Positions 8,655-18,401 are shown, counted from the first letter of the stretch. The stretch: 43,827 nt of DNA from Enterobacterales bacterium (GCA_003864575.1 BHES01000015.1:1-43827), one strand, 5' to 3'. Notes: generated by a model from the sequence alone, not told the origin. Program-made: numbers and translations.

Positions 8655-11009
8655 CTATTTTACTGCAACCGGCAGCGCACCGAAGGCAGGATTTTGCAGG
8701 GCAAAATTCAACACATCATCAATACGTTTCACCGGGTGGATCACAAGATCACCCAACACGTTGGCTGGAATCTCTTCCAGATCACGCTTGTTGTCATCCG
8801 GGATCAGCACCACTTTGATACCACCACGGTGTGCGGCCAGCAGCTTCTCTTTCAGGCCGCCGATCGGCAGAACCAGACCACGCAGGGTGATTTCCCCTGT
8901 CATCGCCACATCTGCACGCACTGGGTTACCCGTCAGACAGGAAACCAGCGCAGTACACATCGCGATACCGGCGCTAGGGCCGTCTTTTGGCGTGGCCCCT
9001 TCAGGTACGTGAACGTGGATATCACGTTTCTCGTAGAAGTCAGGGTTAATGCCCAGTTTGTCCGCACGAGCACGCACAACGGTCAGCGCGGCCTGGATGG
9101 ATTCCTGCATAACCTCACCCAAAGAACCGGTATAGGTCAGCTTGCCTTTACCCGGTACGCAGGCGGTTTCGATGGTCAACAGTTCCCCACCCACTTCAGT
9201 CCAAGCTAAACCAGTAACCTGGCCAACGCGGTTTTCGGTATCAGCACGGCCGTAATCTACTTTCTGCACGCCAAGGAAATCTTTCAGGTTGTCGCCGTTG
9301 ATTTCAATGTGCTTGAGGGTTTTATCCATCAGCAATTGTTTAACCGCTTTACGGCACAATTTAGAAAGTTCACGTTCCAGGCTACGTACGCCAGCTTCAC
9401 GGGTATAGAAACGAATAATGCCAATAATAGCGCTGTCGTCGATCGTCAATTCGGTCTTCTTCAGGGCATTACGCTCAATCTGTTTCGGCAACAGGTGCTG
9501 TTTCGCAATGTTCAGCTTTTCATCTTCGGTATAACCAGAGAGACGAATCACTTCCATACGGTCCAGTAACGGTGCCGGAATGTTCATTGAGTTTGACGTC
9601 GCGACAAACATGACATCTGACAGATCGTAATCAACCTCCAGATAGTGGTCGTTAAACGCCACGTTTTGCTCTGGATCCAACACTTCCAGTAATGCTGAAG
9701 CCGGATCACCGCGCATATCCGAAGACATCTTGTCGATCTCATCCAATAGGAACAGCGGGTTTTTAACGCCCACTTTCGCCATTTTCTGAATCATCTTACC
9801 CGGCATAGAACCGATGTAAGTACGGCGATGTCCGCGGATCTCCGCTTCATCACGTACCCCACCCAGCGCCATACGAACATATTCACGACCGGTTGCGCGG
9901 GCAATAGATTGTCCCAGCGAGGTTTTACCCACGCCCGGAGGCCCTACCAGGCAGAGAATCGGCCCTTTGATTTTGCTGACACGCGTCTGTACCGCAAGAT
10001 ATTCAAGGATACGGTCTTTGACGCGTTCGAGGCCAAAGTGATCGGTATCGAGAACTTCCTGCGCTTTACGCAGATCTTTTTTCACTTTGCTGCGGGCATT
10101 CCATGGCACCTGAAGCATCCAGTCGATATAACCACGAACAACGGTGGCTTCGGCGGACATCGGCGACATCATTTTCAGCTTTTGCAGCTCAGCTTCTGTT
10201 TTTTCACGCGCTTCTTTCGGCATTTTTGCCGCATCGATTTTGCGTTTCAGCGCTTCGTGTTCATCAGGCGCATCGTCCATTTCGCCCAGTTCTTTCTGAA
10301 TAGCTTTCATTTGCTCATTCAGATAGTACTCACGCTGACTCTTTTCCATCTGTTTTTTGACACGGTTACGGATGCGTTTTTCAACCTGCAGCAGGTCGAT
10401 TTCCGATTCCATCATCGCCATCAGATATTCCAGACGCTCGGTGATGTCAAACATCTCCAGTACGGATTGTTTGTCACTGAGTTTCAACGGCATATGTGCG
10501 GCGATGGTGTCAGCCAAACGGGCAGCGTCTTCAATGCTATTGAGTGACGTCAGCACTTCTGGCGGGATTTTTTTATTCAGTTTGATATAGCCTTCAAACT
10601 GATTAATCGCGGTGCGAACCAGTACTTCCTGCTCACGCTCGTCCACTGCCGGTGACTCAAGGTATTCAGCCTGAGCAGCAAAGTGCTCGCCGCTGTCAGA
10701 CAGCGTGGTAATGCGCGCGCGCTGTAAACCTTCAACCAGGACTTTGACGGTGCCGTCTGGCAGTTTCAGCATCTGCAATATGGAGGCAACTGTGCCTACA
10801 GAGAAGAGATCATTAACGCCCGGCTCATCGGTAGACGCTTCTTTTTGCGCCACCAGCATGATTTTTTTGTCGTGATCCATCGCAGCTTCGAGGCAGCGAA
10901 TCGATTTTTCCCTGCCAACAAACAACGGGATCACCATGTGCGGATAAACCACCACGTCGCGCAAAGGCAAGACGGGGATTTCTATGCGTTCGGAACGCTC
11001 AGGGTTCAT
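8655..11009 (-). CDS. lon: ATP-dependent protease Lon
   Basis: 784 aa, identical in length to E. coli Lon, so residue numbers carry over. The N-terminal substrate-binding domain (IPVLPLRDVVVYPHMVIPLF) is followed by a coiled-coil region (about 230-300), the AAA+ module with Walker A GPPGVGKT and Walker B FLLDEIDK, and the protease domain with the Ser-Lys dyad: Ser679 in DGPSAGIAM and Lys722 in GGLKEKLL. It degrades misfolded proteins and regulators such as SulA in the cytoplasm. The ATG at 11009 (MNPERSERIEIPVLPL) is preceded by AAGAGAGAG, as in E. coli; the frame extends to 11069. A sigma32-type promoter lies upstream. Confidence 0.99.
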   Translation of the reverse strand: MNPERSERIEIPVLPLRDVVVYPHMVIPLFVGREKSIRCLEAAMDHDKKIMLVAQKEASTDEPGVNDLFSVGTVASILQMLKLPDGTVKVLVEGLQRARITTLSDSGEHFAAQAEYLESPAVDEREQEVLVRTAINQFEGYIKLNKKIPPEVLTSLNSIEDAARLADTIAAHMPLKLSDKQSVLEMFDITERLEYLMAMMESEIDLLQVEKRIRNRVKKQMEKSQREYYLNEQMKAIQKELGEMDDAPDEHEALKRKIDAAKMPKEAREKTEAELQKLKMMSPMSAEATVVRGYIDWMLQVPWNARSKVKKDLRKAQEVLDTDHFGLERVKDRILEYLAVQTRVSKIKGPILCLVGPPGVGKTSLGQSIARATGREYVRMALGGVRDEAEIRGHRRTYIGSMPGKMIQKMAKVGVKNPLFLLDEIDKMSSDMRGDPASALLEVLDPEQNVAFNDHYLEVDYDLSDVMFVATSNSMNIPAPLLDRMEVIRLSGYTEDEKLNIAKQHLLPKQIERNALKKTELTIDDSAIIGIIRFYTREAGVRSLERELSKLCRKAVKQLLMDKTLKHIEINGDNLKDFLGVQKVDYGRADTENRVGQVTGLAWTEVGGELLTIETACVPGKGKLTYTGSLGEVMQESIQAALTVVRARADKLGINPDFYEKRDIHVHVPEGATPKDGPSAGIAMCTALVSCLTGNPVRADVAMTGEITLRGLVLPIGGLKEKLLAAHRGGIKVVLIPDDNKRDLEEIPANVLGDLVIHPVKRIDDVLNFALQNPAFGALPVAVK

Positions 11010-11096
11010 AGAGCTCTCTCTTAGTTTAGCTTCCGCCAGGTTAAGGAAATCTCGTGAAACACGAGTCAAACGGGTTTCAGCAAGTCGTTATCTGAG

Positions 11097-11125
11097 TATA
11101 TGGGGATGAATATCTGACATTCAAC
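11097..11125 (-). promoter_or_regulatory. Sigma32 (heat-shock) promoter of lon
   Basis: On the minus strand GTTGAAT (-35) and CCCCATAT (-10) are separated by 13 bp, a good match to CTTGAAA-N13-14-CCCCATNT. E. coli lon has a very similar heat-shock promoter. It sits between the clpX terminator and lon; transcription would begin about 80 bp before the lon ATG. Confidence 0.8.
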
Positions 11126-11140
11126 GACAAGAATGCGAGT

Positions 11141-11170
11141 AAAAAAAAATGGGGGACAAAATCCCCCATT
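11141..11170 (-). terminator. Rho-independent terminator after clpX
   Basis: AATGGGGGA, a short loop and TCCCCCATT form the stem, followed on the minus strand by a run of nine T. It separates the clpPX transcript from lon. Confidence 0.9.
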
Positions 11171-11201
11171 TCTTCACTAACCTTATGCAACAGTTGGCTA
11201 A

Positions 11202-12476
11202 TTATTCGCCAGATGCCTGTTGCGCTTCAGGTTTACCATAAATCATCAGCGGTTCTGACTGACCCGAAATAACGGATTCATCGATAACCACTTTCTCTAC
11301 GCTGTCCAGTGATGGCAGGTCATACATGGTGTCTAGCAGTGCACCTTCAACAATTGAACGCAGACCACGGGCACCTGTTTTACGCACCATCGCTTTTTTG
11401 GCAATTGCCACCAGCGCTTCATCACGGAATTCCAGCTCAACGCCTTCCAGATTGAACAATGCCTGATACTGTTTAGTCAGCGCATTTTTCGGCTCTTTGA
11501 GGATCTGAATCAGCGCGTCTTCGCTCAGCTCGCTGAGGGTAGCGACGACAGGCAGACGACCGATGAATTCCGGGATCAGACCGAATTTAATCAAATCTTC
11601 TGGTTCAGCCTGAGCCAGCAACTGACCTTCAGTGGCTTTTTCAGACTTACCTTTCACTTCAGCACCAAAACCAATCCCGGTACCTGTGTTGATACGTTGT
11701 CCAATCACCTTATCCAGACCGGCAAATGCGCCGCCACAGATGAACAGGATCTTAGAAGTATCAACCTGCAGGAACTCCTGCTGTGGATGCTTGCGTCCAC
11801 CCTGAGGTGGAACCGCAGCAACGGTACCTTCAATCAGTTTCAGCAGCGCTTGCTGAACGCCTTCACCGGACACATCACGTGTGATCGATGGGTTATCAGA
11901 CTTACGGGAAATTTTATCGATTTCATCAATATAGACGATCCCGCGTTGCGCTTTTTGTACGTCGTAATCACATTTCTGCAGCAGCTTCTGGATGATGTTT
12001 TCCACATCCTCACCCACATAACCGGCTTCGGTCAGCGTGGTGGCATCGGCCATCGTAAATGGCACATCCAGGAAACGCGCGAGCGTTTCAGCCAGCAACG
12101 TTTTACCACTACCGGTTGGCCCGATCAGCAGAATGTTGCTCTTGCCTAATTCGATACCGTTGGTGGTATCGCCATTACGCAGGCGCTTGTAGTGGTTATA
12201 AACCGCCACAGCCAGAACCTTTTTAGCCGGTTCTTGCCCGATAACGTAGTCATCGAGATGCTGGCGGATCTCATGGGGAGTCGGCAATGCACTGCGTTCG
12301 CGGTGCGGTGCGACTTCTTTAATCTCTTCGCGAATAATGTCGTTACACAGATCGACACACTCATCGCAGATATACACTGACGGCCCGGCAATCAGCTTAC
12401 GCACTTCATGCTGGCTTTTGCCGCAAAAAGAGCAGTACAGCAGCTTTCCTGAACCGTCTTTGCGCTTATCTGTCAT
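11202..12476 (-). CDS. clpX: ClpX, AAA+ unfoldase of the ClpXP protease
   Basis: 424 aa, same length as E. coli. The N-terminal zinc-binding domain has Cys15, Cys18, Cys37 and Cys40. Walker A GPTGSGKT is at 119-126, Walker B VYIDEID has Asp184 and Glu185, the pore loop GYVGED is at 152-157, and the IGF tripeptide that docks on ClpP is at 268-270. It recognises tagged substrates (for example ssrA), unfolds them and feeds them to ClpP. It lies 192 bp after clpP on the same strand, and no terminator is evident between them, consistent with co-transcription. Confidence 0.99.
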   Translation of the reverse strand: MTDKRKDGSGKLLYCSFCGKSQHEVRKLIAGPSVYICDECVDLCNDIIREEIKEVAPHRERSALPTPHEIRQHLDDYVIGQEPAKKVLAVAVYNHYKRLRNGDTTNGIELGKSNILLIGPTGSGKTLLAETLARFLDVPFTMADATTLTEAGYVGEDVENIIQKLLQKCDYDVQKAQRGIVYIDEIDKISRKSDNPSITRDVSGEGVQQALLKLIEGTVAAVPPQGGRKHPQQEFLQVDTSKILFICGGAFAGLDKVIGQRINTGTGIGFGAEVKGKSEKATEGQLLAQAEPEDLIKFGLIPEFIGRLPVVATLSELSEDALIQILKEPKNALTKQYQALFNLEGVELEFRDEALVAIAKKAMVRKTGARGLRSIVEGALLDTMYDLPSLDSVEKVVIDESVISGQSEPLMIYGKPEAQQASGE

Positions 12477-12668
12477 CAGTAAACCTCTTCTTTAGTATCT
12501 GTTCCGCTAAATTACGCGGTACGGCCATGTTAATCGCTGCCGTATTGGCGGCGGATGGCTGTTATGTCGGTGATGGGCGAAACGCAGCACTCACAAATAG
12601 GGTCACGTAAGCCTGCGCTGCCTCTGTATGACTTAACTATAGACCATCAACCCGGCAGATTTAAGCCG

Positions 12669-13292
12669 TCAGACGCGATGGGAAAATACGGAGTCAACTA
12701 ATCCATACTCTACAGATTCTTCTGCTGACAAGAAACGGTCACGCTCGGTATCACGCTCGATCTCTTCCAGTGACTTGCCAGTATGCTTCGCCATCAGCTC
12801 ATTCATACGTGACTTCACTTTCAGGATCTCTTTGGCGTGAATTTCAATATCCGTCGCCTGTCCCTGGAAACCGCCCAGAGGCTGGTGAATCATGACGCGT
12901 GAGTTTGGCAGGCAGAAACGCTTACCTTTCGCCCCTGCGGTTAACAGGAACGCGCCCATTGAACAGGCCTGGCCCATACAAATGGTGCTGACGTCCGGCT
13001 TGATAAACTGCATGGTGTCATAGATAGACATACCGGCAGTGATCACGCCCCCCGGAGAGTTAATGTACAGGAAAATGTCTTTTTCCGGGCTCTCTGCCTC
13101 CAGAAACAGCATCTGAGCCACAATCAGGTTAGCCATATGGTCTTCAACCTGACCCGTCATGAAAATAATACGTTCCTTCAGCAGGCGGGAGTAGATGTCG
13201 TAAGAACGCTCACCCCGTGAAGTTTGCTCCACAACCATGGGTACAAGAGCCATGTTCGGTGCAAATTGATCTCGTCCACTATTGTATGACAT
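12669..13292 (-). CDS. clpP: ClpP, serine peptidase of ClpXP and ClpAP
   Basis: 207 aa as in E. coli. The catalytic triad is Ser111, His136 and Asp185 in precursor numbering, in [17 protein letters not shown] and DTERDRF. An autocatalytic propeptide of 14 residues precedes [15 protein letters not shown] lies 5 bases before the ATG. The residue just before the catalytic serine is Cys110, where E. coli has Ala. A sigma32-type promoter lies about 160 bp upstream and clpX follows downstream. Confidence 0.99.
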   Translation of the reverse strand: MSYNSGRDQFAPNMALVPMVVEQTSRGERSYDIYSRLLKERIIFMTGQVEDHMANLIVAQMLFLEAESPEKDIFLYINSPGGVITAGMSIYDTMQFIKPDVSTICMGQACSMGAFLLTAGAKGKRFCLPNSRVMIHQPLGGFQGQATDIEIHAKEILKVKSRMNELMAKHTGKSLEEIERDTERDRFLSAEESVEYGLVDSVFSHRV

Positions 13293-13451
13293 AACCGTCT
13301 CCTAATAGAATTCTCTTTGGCGCTAGTTGAACCGATTCTACTTGAGATAAGCATTGATGACTATGCTCAAGCGGCCAAGTCGCCGTTTACGCGGCTGACG
13401 GTTGTTATCAGTCAGAATTTAACAGCAAAGTACTCTGCATTTGTAGTTAAC

Positions 13452-13480
13452 AATTGGGGGAATCAACGCCCTTTTTCAAG
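13452..13480 (-). promoter_or_regulatory. Sigma32 (heat-shock) promoter of clpP
   Basis: On the minus strand CTTGAAA is followed after 14 bp by CCCCAATT. The -35 is an exact consensus match and the -10 differs at one position from CCCCATNT. Transcription would start near 13445, giving a leader of about 150 nt. E. coli clpP is known to be heat-shock controlled. The rest of the 434-bp tig-clpP gap shows the tig terminator and no further gene. Confidence 0.75.
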
Positions 13481-13656
13481 TCTGCAGTGAGATTTCTTTT
13501 CGCGGCAGACACATTTTGTTCATCCGTGGCTCTGCAAAAATGTCTGCTTGCCCTCAATCTTTTCAGCCACTGCCCCGCTTACCGGCTATCTCAACGTACT
13601 TCGATAAATATAGTGCAAAAACAACAGCAAAAAAGAAAAATGTCATACCTTGAGCA

Positions 13657-13688
13657 TAAAAAAACCCGCAGTAAAAACTGCGGGTTTT
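13657..13688. terminator. Terminator after tig
   Basis: AAAACCCGCAGT, loop AAAA, ACTGCGGGTTTT: a perfect 12-bp stem. On the minus strand it is followed by further T residues. It lies about 40 bp beyond the tig stop. Confidence 0.9.
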
Positions 13689-13726
13689 GATTTGAGCTTA
13701 TATAAGCTCAACAACGTGCAAAAACA

Positions 13727-15031
13727 TTATGCAGGTTGGGTTTGGTTCATCAGTTCAGTAAAGGTAGTGGCTTTCTCAGTCACTTTCGCTTTAGACAACA
13801 GAGTTTCGACCGCTTGTTCTTCCAGAGCGACGTTACGCATGTTGTTCATCAGCTCTTTATTTTTGCTGTAGAACTCAACAACTTCTGATGGATCTTCGTA
13901 AGCTGAAGCCATCTCTTCGATCAGCGCTTTAACGCGATCTTCGTCAGCTTTCAGTTCGTGCTGGCTGATCACTTCACCCAACAGCAAACCAACGACTACG
14001 CGACGTTTAGCTTGCTCTTCGAACAACTCACGCGGTAATTCCAGCGCTTGTTTTTCGTTGCCACCAAAACGCTGTGCAGCCTGACGACGCAAAACGTCAA
14101 CTTCACCGTCGATCAGTGCAGCTGGGACGTCGATGTCGTTGGCATTAACCAGACCGTCGATTGCCTGAGTTTTGATGCGGTTACGTACAGCACCTTTCAG
14201 CTCGCGTTCCATGTTTTTACGCACTTCAGCACGCAGACCTGCAACAGAACCATCAGCCACGCCGAAACGTTTGATGAACTCTGGAGTCAATTCTGGCAAT
14301 TCACGCACTTCAACTTTCTTCAAGGTAATTACGAACTTAGCCGCTTTACCTTTCAGATTTTCAGCATGGTAATCTTCTGGGAAGTTTACGTCGATGGTGA
14401 ATTCTTCACCGGCTTTGTGACCTAACAGACCTTCTTCAAAGCCTGGGATCATGCGGCCCTGGCCCATCGCCAGAACGAAATCAGAGGCTTTACCGCCTTC
14501 GAATTCTTCGCCGCCGATAGAACCGGAGAAATCAACAGTGACACGATCTTCTGCTGTTACAGCAGCATCACTTTCTTTCCAGTCAGCTTGTTGCTTACGC
14601 AGAGTTTCCAGCATGGTGTCAACATCAGCATCGTTAACTTCAACGACGGGTTTTTCAACTTCGATGTTTTCCAGATCTTTCAGCTCTACTTCTGGGTACA
14701 CTTCGAATTCAACGGTGTAGTTAAAATCTTCGCCCAGTTTGTATTCACCCGGCACATAGTTAGGCGCGCCAGCTGGATTGATTTTTTCTTTGATGATCGC
14801 GTCAACGAAGTTGCGCTGCATCAGATCACCCAGAACGTCCTGGCGAACAGAAGCACCATAACGCTGCTCGATGATGTGGCTTGGTACTTTGCCTTTACGG
14901 AAGCCGTCAATACGTACTTTTTTAGATACGTTGACCAGTTCACTGCTCACTGCTTTTTCAATGCTGTCAGCAGGAACAGTAATCGTTACACGGCGCCCAA
15001 GGCCTTGAGTGGTTTCAACAGAAACTTGCAT
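13727..15031 (-). CDS. tig: Trigger factor, ribosome-bound chaperone
   Basis: 434 aa (432 in E. coli). The N-terminal ribosome-docking domain carries the signature GFRKGKVP at 43-50. A FKBP-type peptidyl-prolyl isomerase domain spans about 160-245 ([17 protein letters not shown] to [20 protein letters not shown]). The C-terminal chaperone arms end in [14 protein letters not shown]. It binds near ribosomal protein L23 at the exit tunnel and shields nascent chains. It is monocistronic here, with a strong promoter, a long leader and its own terminator; clpP follows. Confidence 0.99.
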   Translation of the reverse strand: MQVSVETTQGLGRRVTITVPADSIEKAVSSELVNVSKKVRIDGFRKGKVPSHIIEQRYGASVRQDVLGDLMQRNFVDAIIKEKINPAGAPNYVPGEYKLGEDFNYTVEFEVYPEVELKDLENIEVEKPVVEVNDADVDTMLETLRKQQADWKESDAAVTAEDRVTVDFSGSIGGEEFEGGKASDFVLAMGQGRMIPGFEEGLLGHKAGEEFTIDVNFPEDYHAENLKGKAAKFVITLKKVEVRELPELTPEFIKRFGVADGSVAGLRAEVRKNMERELKGAVRNRIKTQAIDGLVNANDIDVPAALIDGEVDVLRRQAAQRFGGNEKQALELPRELFEEQAKRRVVVGLLLGEVISQHELKADEDRVKALIEEMASAYEDPSEVVEFYSKNKELMNNMRNVALEEQAVETLLSKAKVTEKATTFTELMNQTQPA

Positions 15032-15070
15032 CTTGTTACCTCAAAAAAATTACAGTGCTCGGTCAACTCC

Positions 15071-15131
15071 AGAAGTCGTTCTCAAGATGAGAAGCGTGGA
15101 AAAGAACGAACTTACCTTGAAAACGACTTCT
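15071..15131 (-). promoter_or_regulatory. 16-bp stem-loop in the tig mRNA leader
   Basis: Arms at 15071-15086 and 15116-15131 are complementary over 16 positions. In the minus-strand RNA all pair, with one G-U; on the plus strand that position is a C-A mismatch, so the structure favours the tig transcript. It ends 39 nt before the tig start codon. No homologous regulatory RNA is known to me. Confidence 0.5.
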
Positions 15132-15213
15132 AAGAACCGGGACAGTCCTCTATAAGAACGTAGCCCTGTATTCGAAAGCGTCCCGAAACCATTCCGGAAA
15201 AATAAGACGCGAC

Positions 15214-15242
15214 ATTATAGCGGCGCATAGACGGCGAGTCGA
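15214..15242 (-). promoter_or_regulatory. Sigma70 promoter of tig
   Basis: On the minus strand TCGACT (-35), a 17-bp spacer and an exact TATAAT (-10). Transcription would start near 15207, giving a leader of roughly 175 nt. Between this and the bolA terminator (15243-15367) I see no other gene. Confidence 0.65.
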
Positions 15243-15367
15243 GGACGGTAATCTACTGCGTGGGAGGAAAAATCACATCGCGGTCAATCCCTCGAAAAAC
15301 GTAGTCGATGCAAAGGCTTAAACTACCCTGTCGCCTCTCAGTCATTTATTATTCACGGCTAAAAACA

Positions 15368-15389
15368 GAAACGGCCCGCAGGCCGTTTC
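15368..15389 (-). terminator. Terminator after bolA
   Basis: GAAACGGCC, a 4-base loop and GGCCGTTTC form a perfect 9-bp stem, followed on the minus strand by TGTTTTTAG. It lies about 100 bp after the bolA stop. Confidence 0.7.
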
Positions 15390-15490
15390 AAAATTCGCTC
15401 CTACTAATACCGCATCTTGGGAAGAAAGTTCCACTGATACCGTATCGAGAAGAACATCTTTGTGGTTTTTGCGAGCAAGATCCGGACCGG

Positions 15491-15805
15491 TCAGGCCAGA
15501 GTTCCGGCTCCCCGACACGGCGGAGAACTCGGGACGGTATCCTGTAAACCTTCCCACTCTTTTTGCGTATAAGTATGTAACGCCAGCGCATGGACGCTGC
15601 CCGCAAGTTCCAGGGACAACTCCCCATAGATTGCGCGGTGGCGTGATAAGAAACGCTCACCCACAAACTTATCGGATACCAGAACCACTTTGAAATGGCT
15701 CTCTGATCCTGCCGGTACATTGTGACGATAACTTTCGTCTGTCACTTCCAGGTACGCAGGTTCAAACGCTGCAACTAATTTTGCTTCTATTTGCTCGCGA
15801 ATCAT
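15491..15805 (-). CDS. bolA: BolA, morphology and stress-response protein
   Basis: 104 aa, nearly collinear with E. coli BolA ([57 protein letters not shown]). BolA proteins pair with monothiol glutaredoxins around a [2Fe-2S] cluster, and in E. coli BolA also acts as a DNA-binding regulator of shape and biofilm genes. The conserved His of HALALHTY is present. GAGGAG precedes the ATG. I do not see an unambiguous gearbox promoter like that of E. coli bolA. It is divergent from yajG. Confidence 0.97.
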   Translation of the reverse strand: MIREQIEAKLVAAFEPAYLEVTDESYRHNVPAGSESHFKVVLVSDKFVGERFLSRHRAIYGELSLELAGSVHALALHTYTQKEWEGLQDTVPSSPPCRGAGTLA

Positions 15806-16171
15806 AGCAATCTCCTCACACCGCTTTAGCAGAGAACTGCGCCCTCACTGGAATATCTGTCACCTAGTAAGGATAGGCGGGTTTACGACTTATTAGTATG
15901 TTACAGAAACAAAATTTCTGCGGCGATTGATAAAAAAGGCAATCAGTTTGTCTTACCTGATGATATTTAGCCATCATTCTGCAAACGGGGTGAAATCATT
16001 AAATATCAATACGTCAGTTTGCTGTACTGAGTGAGATGTAAATGTAGGCAAATGTTGTTTTTTCGTACCGTCAGGACTTCCCCCGCAAAAAGGCGATGTT
16101 ATGATGTGCGAACTTTGCGTAACCCGTCCCATTTTGCATCTTGAATCAGATGCATTTATTGAGAATTTATT
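15806..16171. other. bolA-yajG divergent intergenic region
   Basis: 366 bp without a gene. It must hold the promoters of both divergent genes; TATGAT near 16100 is a possible yajG -10 but lacks a good -35. A 9-bp exact inverted repeat, TGATATTTA at 15961-15969 and TAAATATCA at 16000-16008, lies in the middle. No RNA gene is recognisable. Confidence 0.5.
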
Positions 16172-16750
16172 ATGTTGAAAAAAATCATTTTTCCCGTGCT
16201 GGCATTATTGATGCTTGCCGGTTGCGCCACCAGCACCAACACACTGAATATTGCGCCAAAAATCACGTTGCCAACGCAGGATCCAACCCTGCAAGGGATC
16301 ACCATCAGCGTTAACGGTGCTGACCAACGTCAGGATCAGGCACTGGCGAAAGTGAACCGTGATGGCCAGCTGGTTTCCCTGACACCATCACGCGATCTGC
16401 GTTACCTGCTGCAGGAGTCCCTCGAAAAACAGATGACGGCTCGCGGCTATATGATTGGCCCGAATGGCGCTGTCGATCTGCAAATCGTGGTCAATAATCT
16501 GTTTGCCGACGTTCAGGAAGGCAATCTGCGTTATAACATCACCACCAAAGCTGACATCTCCATCATTGCAACGGCAAAGAATGGCAACAAGCAGGTTAAG
16601 AACTACCGCTCAACGTATAACGTCCAGGGCGCGCTTACCGCCACCAACGACAAAATCACCAATGCCGTTAACAGCACGCTGGGCGATGTCATCAATGACA
16701 TGGCACAAGACACCAGCATCAGCGACTTTATCAAGGCCAACGCCCGATAA
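16172..16750 (+). CDS. yajG: Lipoprotein YajG
   Basis: 192 aa, same length as E. coli YajG, with collinear sequence (LPTQDPTLQGITISVNGADQR, EKQMTARGYMIGPNGAVDLQI). The signal peptide ends in the lipobox LMLAGC with lipidated Cys18; Ala-Thr follows, with no Asp at +2, so outer membrane targeting is expected. The function is not established. It is upstream of ampG on the same strand, as in E. coli, where the pair may be co-transcribed; a weak hairpin lies between them. Confidence 0.95.
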   Translation: MLKKIIFPVLALLMLAGCATSTNTLNIAPKITLPTQDPTLQGITISVNGADQRQDQALAKVNRDGQLVSLTPSRDLRYLLQESLEKQMTARGYMIGPNGAVDLQIVVNNLFADVQEGNLRYNITTKADISIIATAKNGNKQVKNYRSTYNVQGALTATNDKITNAVNSTLGDVINDMAQDTSISDFIKANAR

Positions 16751-16779
16751 TTCCGCCGGTATTGGTTGACGTACCCCTT

Positions 16780-16811
16780 CTGCCCGGCACCGTCGGGCAG
16801 AAATATTTTTA
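16780..16811 (+). terminator. Hairpin between yajG and ampG
   Basis: CTGCCCG, 7-base loop, CGGGCAG, then AAATATTTTTA. The U-tract is offset from the stem, so this may be a partial terminator or attenuator that lets some transcripts reach ampG. Confidence 0.45.
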
Positions 16812-16922
16812 CCGTCTTCGCTTTGAAATCACGCGTTCTGCTAATCCCTCCTTTATTATCTCCCTGCATCCTTTATTATGCCCGTGCGCCACTCTTCCAT
16901 AGGTCAGCGGGAACACATTTTC

Positions 16923-18401
16923 ATGGTAAGTCAGTACTTCAAAATCTTCACACAACGCAACACTTTGATCCTGCTACTGTTAGGCTTTGCATCCGGCTTA
17001 CCTCTTGCACTGACATCCGGAACGCTTCAGGCCTGGATGACGGTGGAAAATGTCGATTTAAAAACCATCGGTATATTTTCTTTGGTTGGCCAGGCTTACG
17101 TTTTCAAATTCCTCTGGTCACCGATGATGGATCGCTACACTCCATCTTTCTTTGGTCGCCGCCGGGGATGGTTAATCCTCACACAGCTTTTGCTGGTGGC
17201 CGCCATCTTTGCCATGGGCTACATGGATCCGTCGAAAGAGCTATTCTGGCTGGCCGCGCTGGCCGTATTGATCGCTTTTGCCTCAGCGTCGCAGGACATC
17301 GTGTTTGATGCTTACAAAACGGACTTACTGCCCGCGGCAGAACGTGGCAACGGTGCGGCGGTCTCGGTACTTGGATATCGTTTAGCGATGTTGGTTTCCG
17401 GCGGGCTGGCTCTGTGGATAGCCGATCGCTACCTCGGCTGGCAACACATGTACTGGCTGATGGCCGGGCTGATGTTGATTGGCGTCGTTGCCACGATTAT
17501 GGCACCGGAACCCGATGTTTCCGAACCCGCGCCCCGTACGATAGAAATTGCGGTTGTCGCGCCTCTGAAAGACTTCTTCGGACGTAACAACGCCTGGTTG
17601 ATTCTGCTGTTAATCGTCATGTACAAAATGGGCGATGCCTTTGCCGGCAGCCTCAGTACCACTTTTTTAATTCGCGGCGTCGGGTTTGATGCCGGTGAAG
17701 TCGGGCTGGTGAACAAAACGCTGGGCCTGCTGGCGACCATTATCGGTGCGCTCTATGGCGGTATGGTGATGCAGCGACTGAGCCTGTTCCGTGCGCTGAT
17801 GATCTTCGGTATTTTGCAGGCGGTATCCAACGCCGGGTACTGGATTCTGGCGGTGACCGATAAGCATCTTTATTCGATGGGCACGGCGATATTCTTCGAA
17901 AACTTGTGCGGCGGGATGGGGACAGCGGCCTTCGTGGCCTTGTTGATGACGTTGTGTAACCGGTCTTTCTCGGCCACCCAGTTTGCCCTGCTTTCTGCAC
18001 TTTCGGCCGTTGGCCGTGTTTACGTCGGCCCGATTGCCGGATGGTTCGTCGAGGCCCATGGCTGGCCGCTGTTTTACCTTTTCTCTATTGTTGCTGCCGT
18101 TCCTGGCTTATTGTTGCTGGCCGTCTGCCGCCAAACGCTGGAATACACCCAAAAAACCGACCAGTTCCTGCCACGGACCGCTTTTTCAGGCAGTTACAAA
18201 CTGGCATTACGTATGTTGTTAACAGGGACTCTCCTGCTGGTAGCCTGGCTCATCTCGCTTATCAGTAACGCAATGGAATGGACTAATTTGACGGTGTTAC
18301 CAGAACGCTTACTTGAAGCCGGAGCACTGATTTGCCTGGCCGGGATTGCGCTGGGAAGCCTGCTGGATTTTCTGGCGTTGCGCCGTCAAAAGGTAGCTTA
18401 G
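16923..18401 (+). CDS. ampG: Muropeptide permease AmpG
   Basis: 492 aa (491 in E. coli), major facilitator superfamily with hydrophobic segments along its length (about 14 in the family). It imports GlcNAc-anhydroMurNAc peptides from the periplasm for murein recycling; these are also the signal for AmpR-controlled beta-lactamase where that system exists. Conserved stretches include LLGFASGLPLALTSGTLQAW, FLWSPMMDRY and FENLCGGMGTAAFVALLMTLC. The start at MVSQYFKIF aligns with the E. coli protein; the frame extends to 16878. The charged motifs GRRRGW and RQTLEYTQK mark cytoplasmic loops. Confidence 0.97.
   Translation: MVSQYFKIFTQRNTLILLLLGFASGLPLALTSGTLQAWMTVENVDLKTIGIFSLVGQAYVFKFLWSPMMDRYTPSFFGRRRGWLILTQLLLVAAIFAMGYMDPSKELFWLAALAVLIAFASASQDIVFDAYKTDLLPAAERGNGAAVSVLGYRLAMLVSGGLALWIADRYLGWQHMYWLMAGLMLIGVVATIMAPEPDVSEPAPRTIEIAVVAPLKDFFGRNNAWLILLLIVMYKMGDAFAGSLSTTFLIRGVGFDAGEVGLVNKTLGLLATIIGALYGGMVMQRLSLFRALMIFGILQAVSNAGYWILAVTDKHLYSMGTAIFFENLCGGMGTAAFVALLMTLCNRSFSATQFALLSALSAVGRVYVGPIAGWFVEAHGWPLFYLFSIVAAVPGLLLLAVCRQTLEYTQKTDQFLPRTAFSGSYKLALRMLLTGTLLLVAWLISLISNAMEWTNLTVLPERLLEAGALICLAGIALGSLLDFLALRRQKVA

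Noticed and set aside
9828-10547. 239-codon plus-strand open frame inside lon
   Set aside because: Antisense to a fully conserved lon gene, rich in Phe/His/Arg as expected for a shadow frame; not a gene.
13454-13690. 78-codon plus-strand frame in the clpP-tig gap
   Set aside because: It runs through the clpP promoter and into the tig terminator, has no good ribosome binding site and looks unlike a protein.
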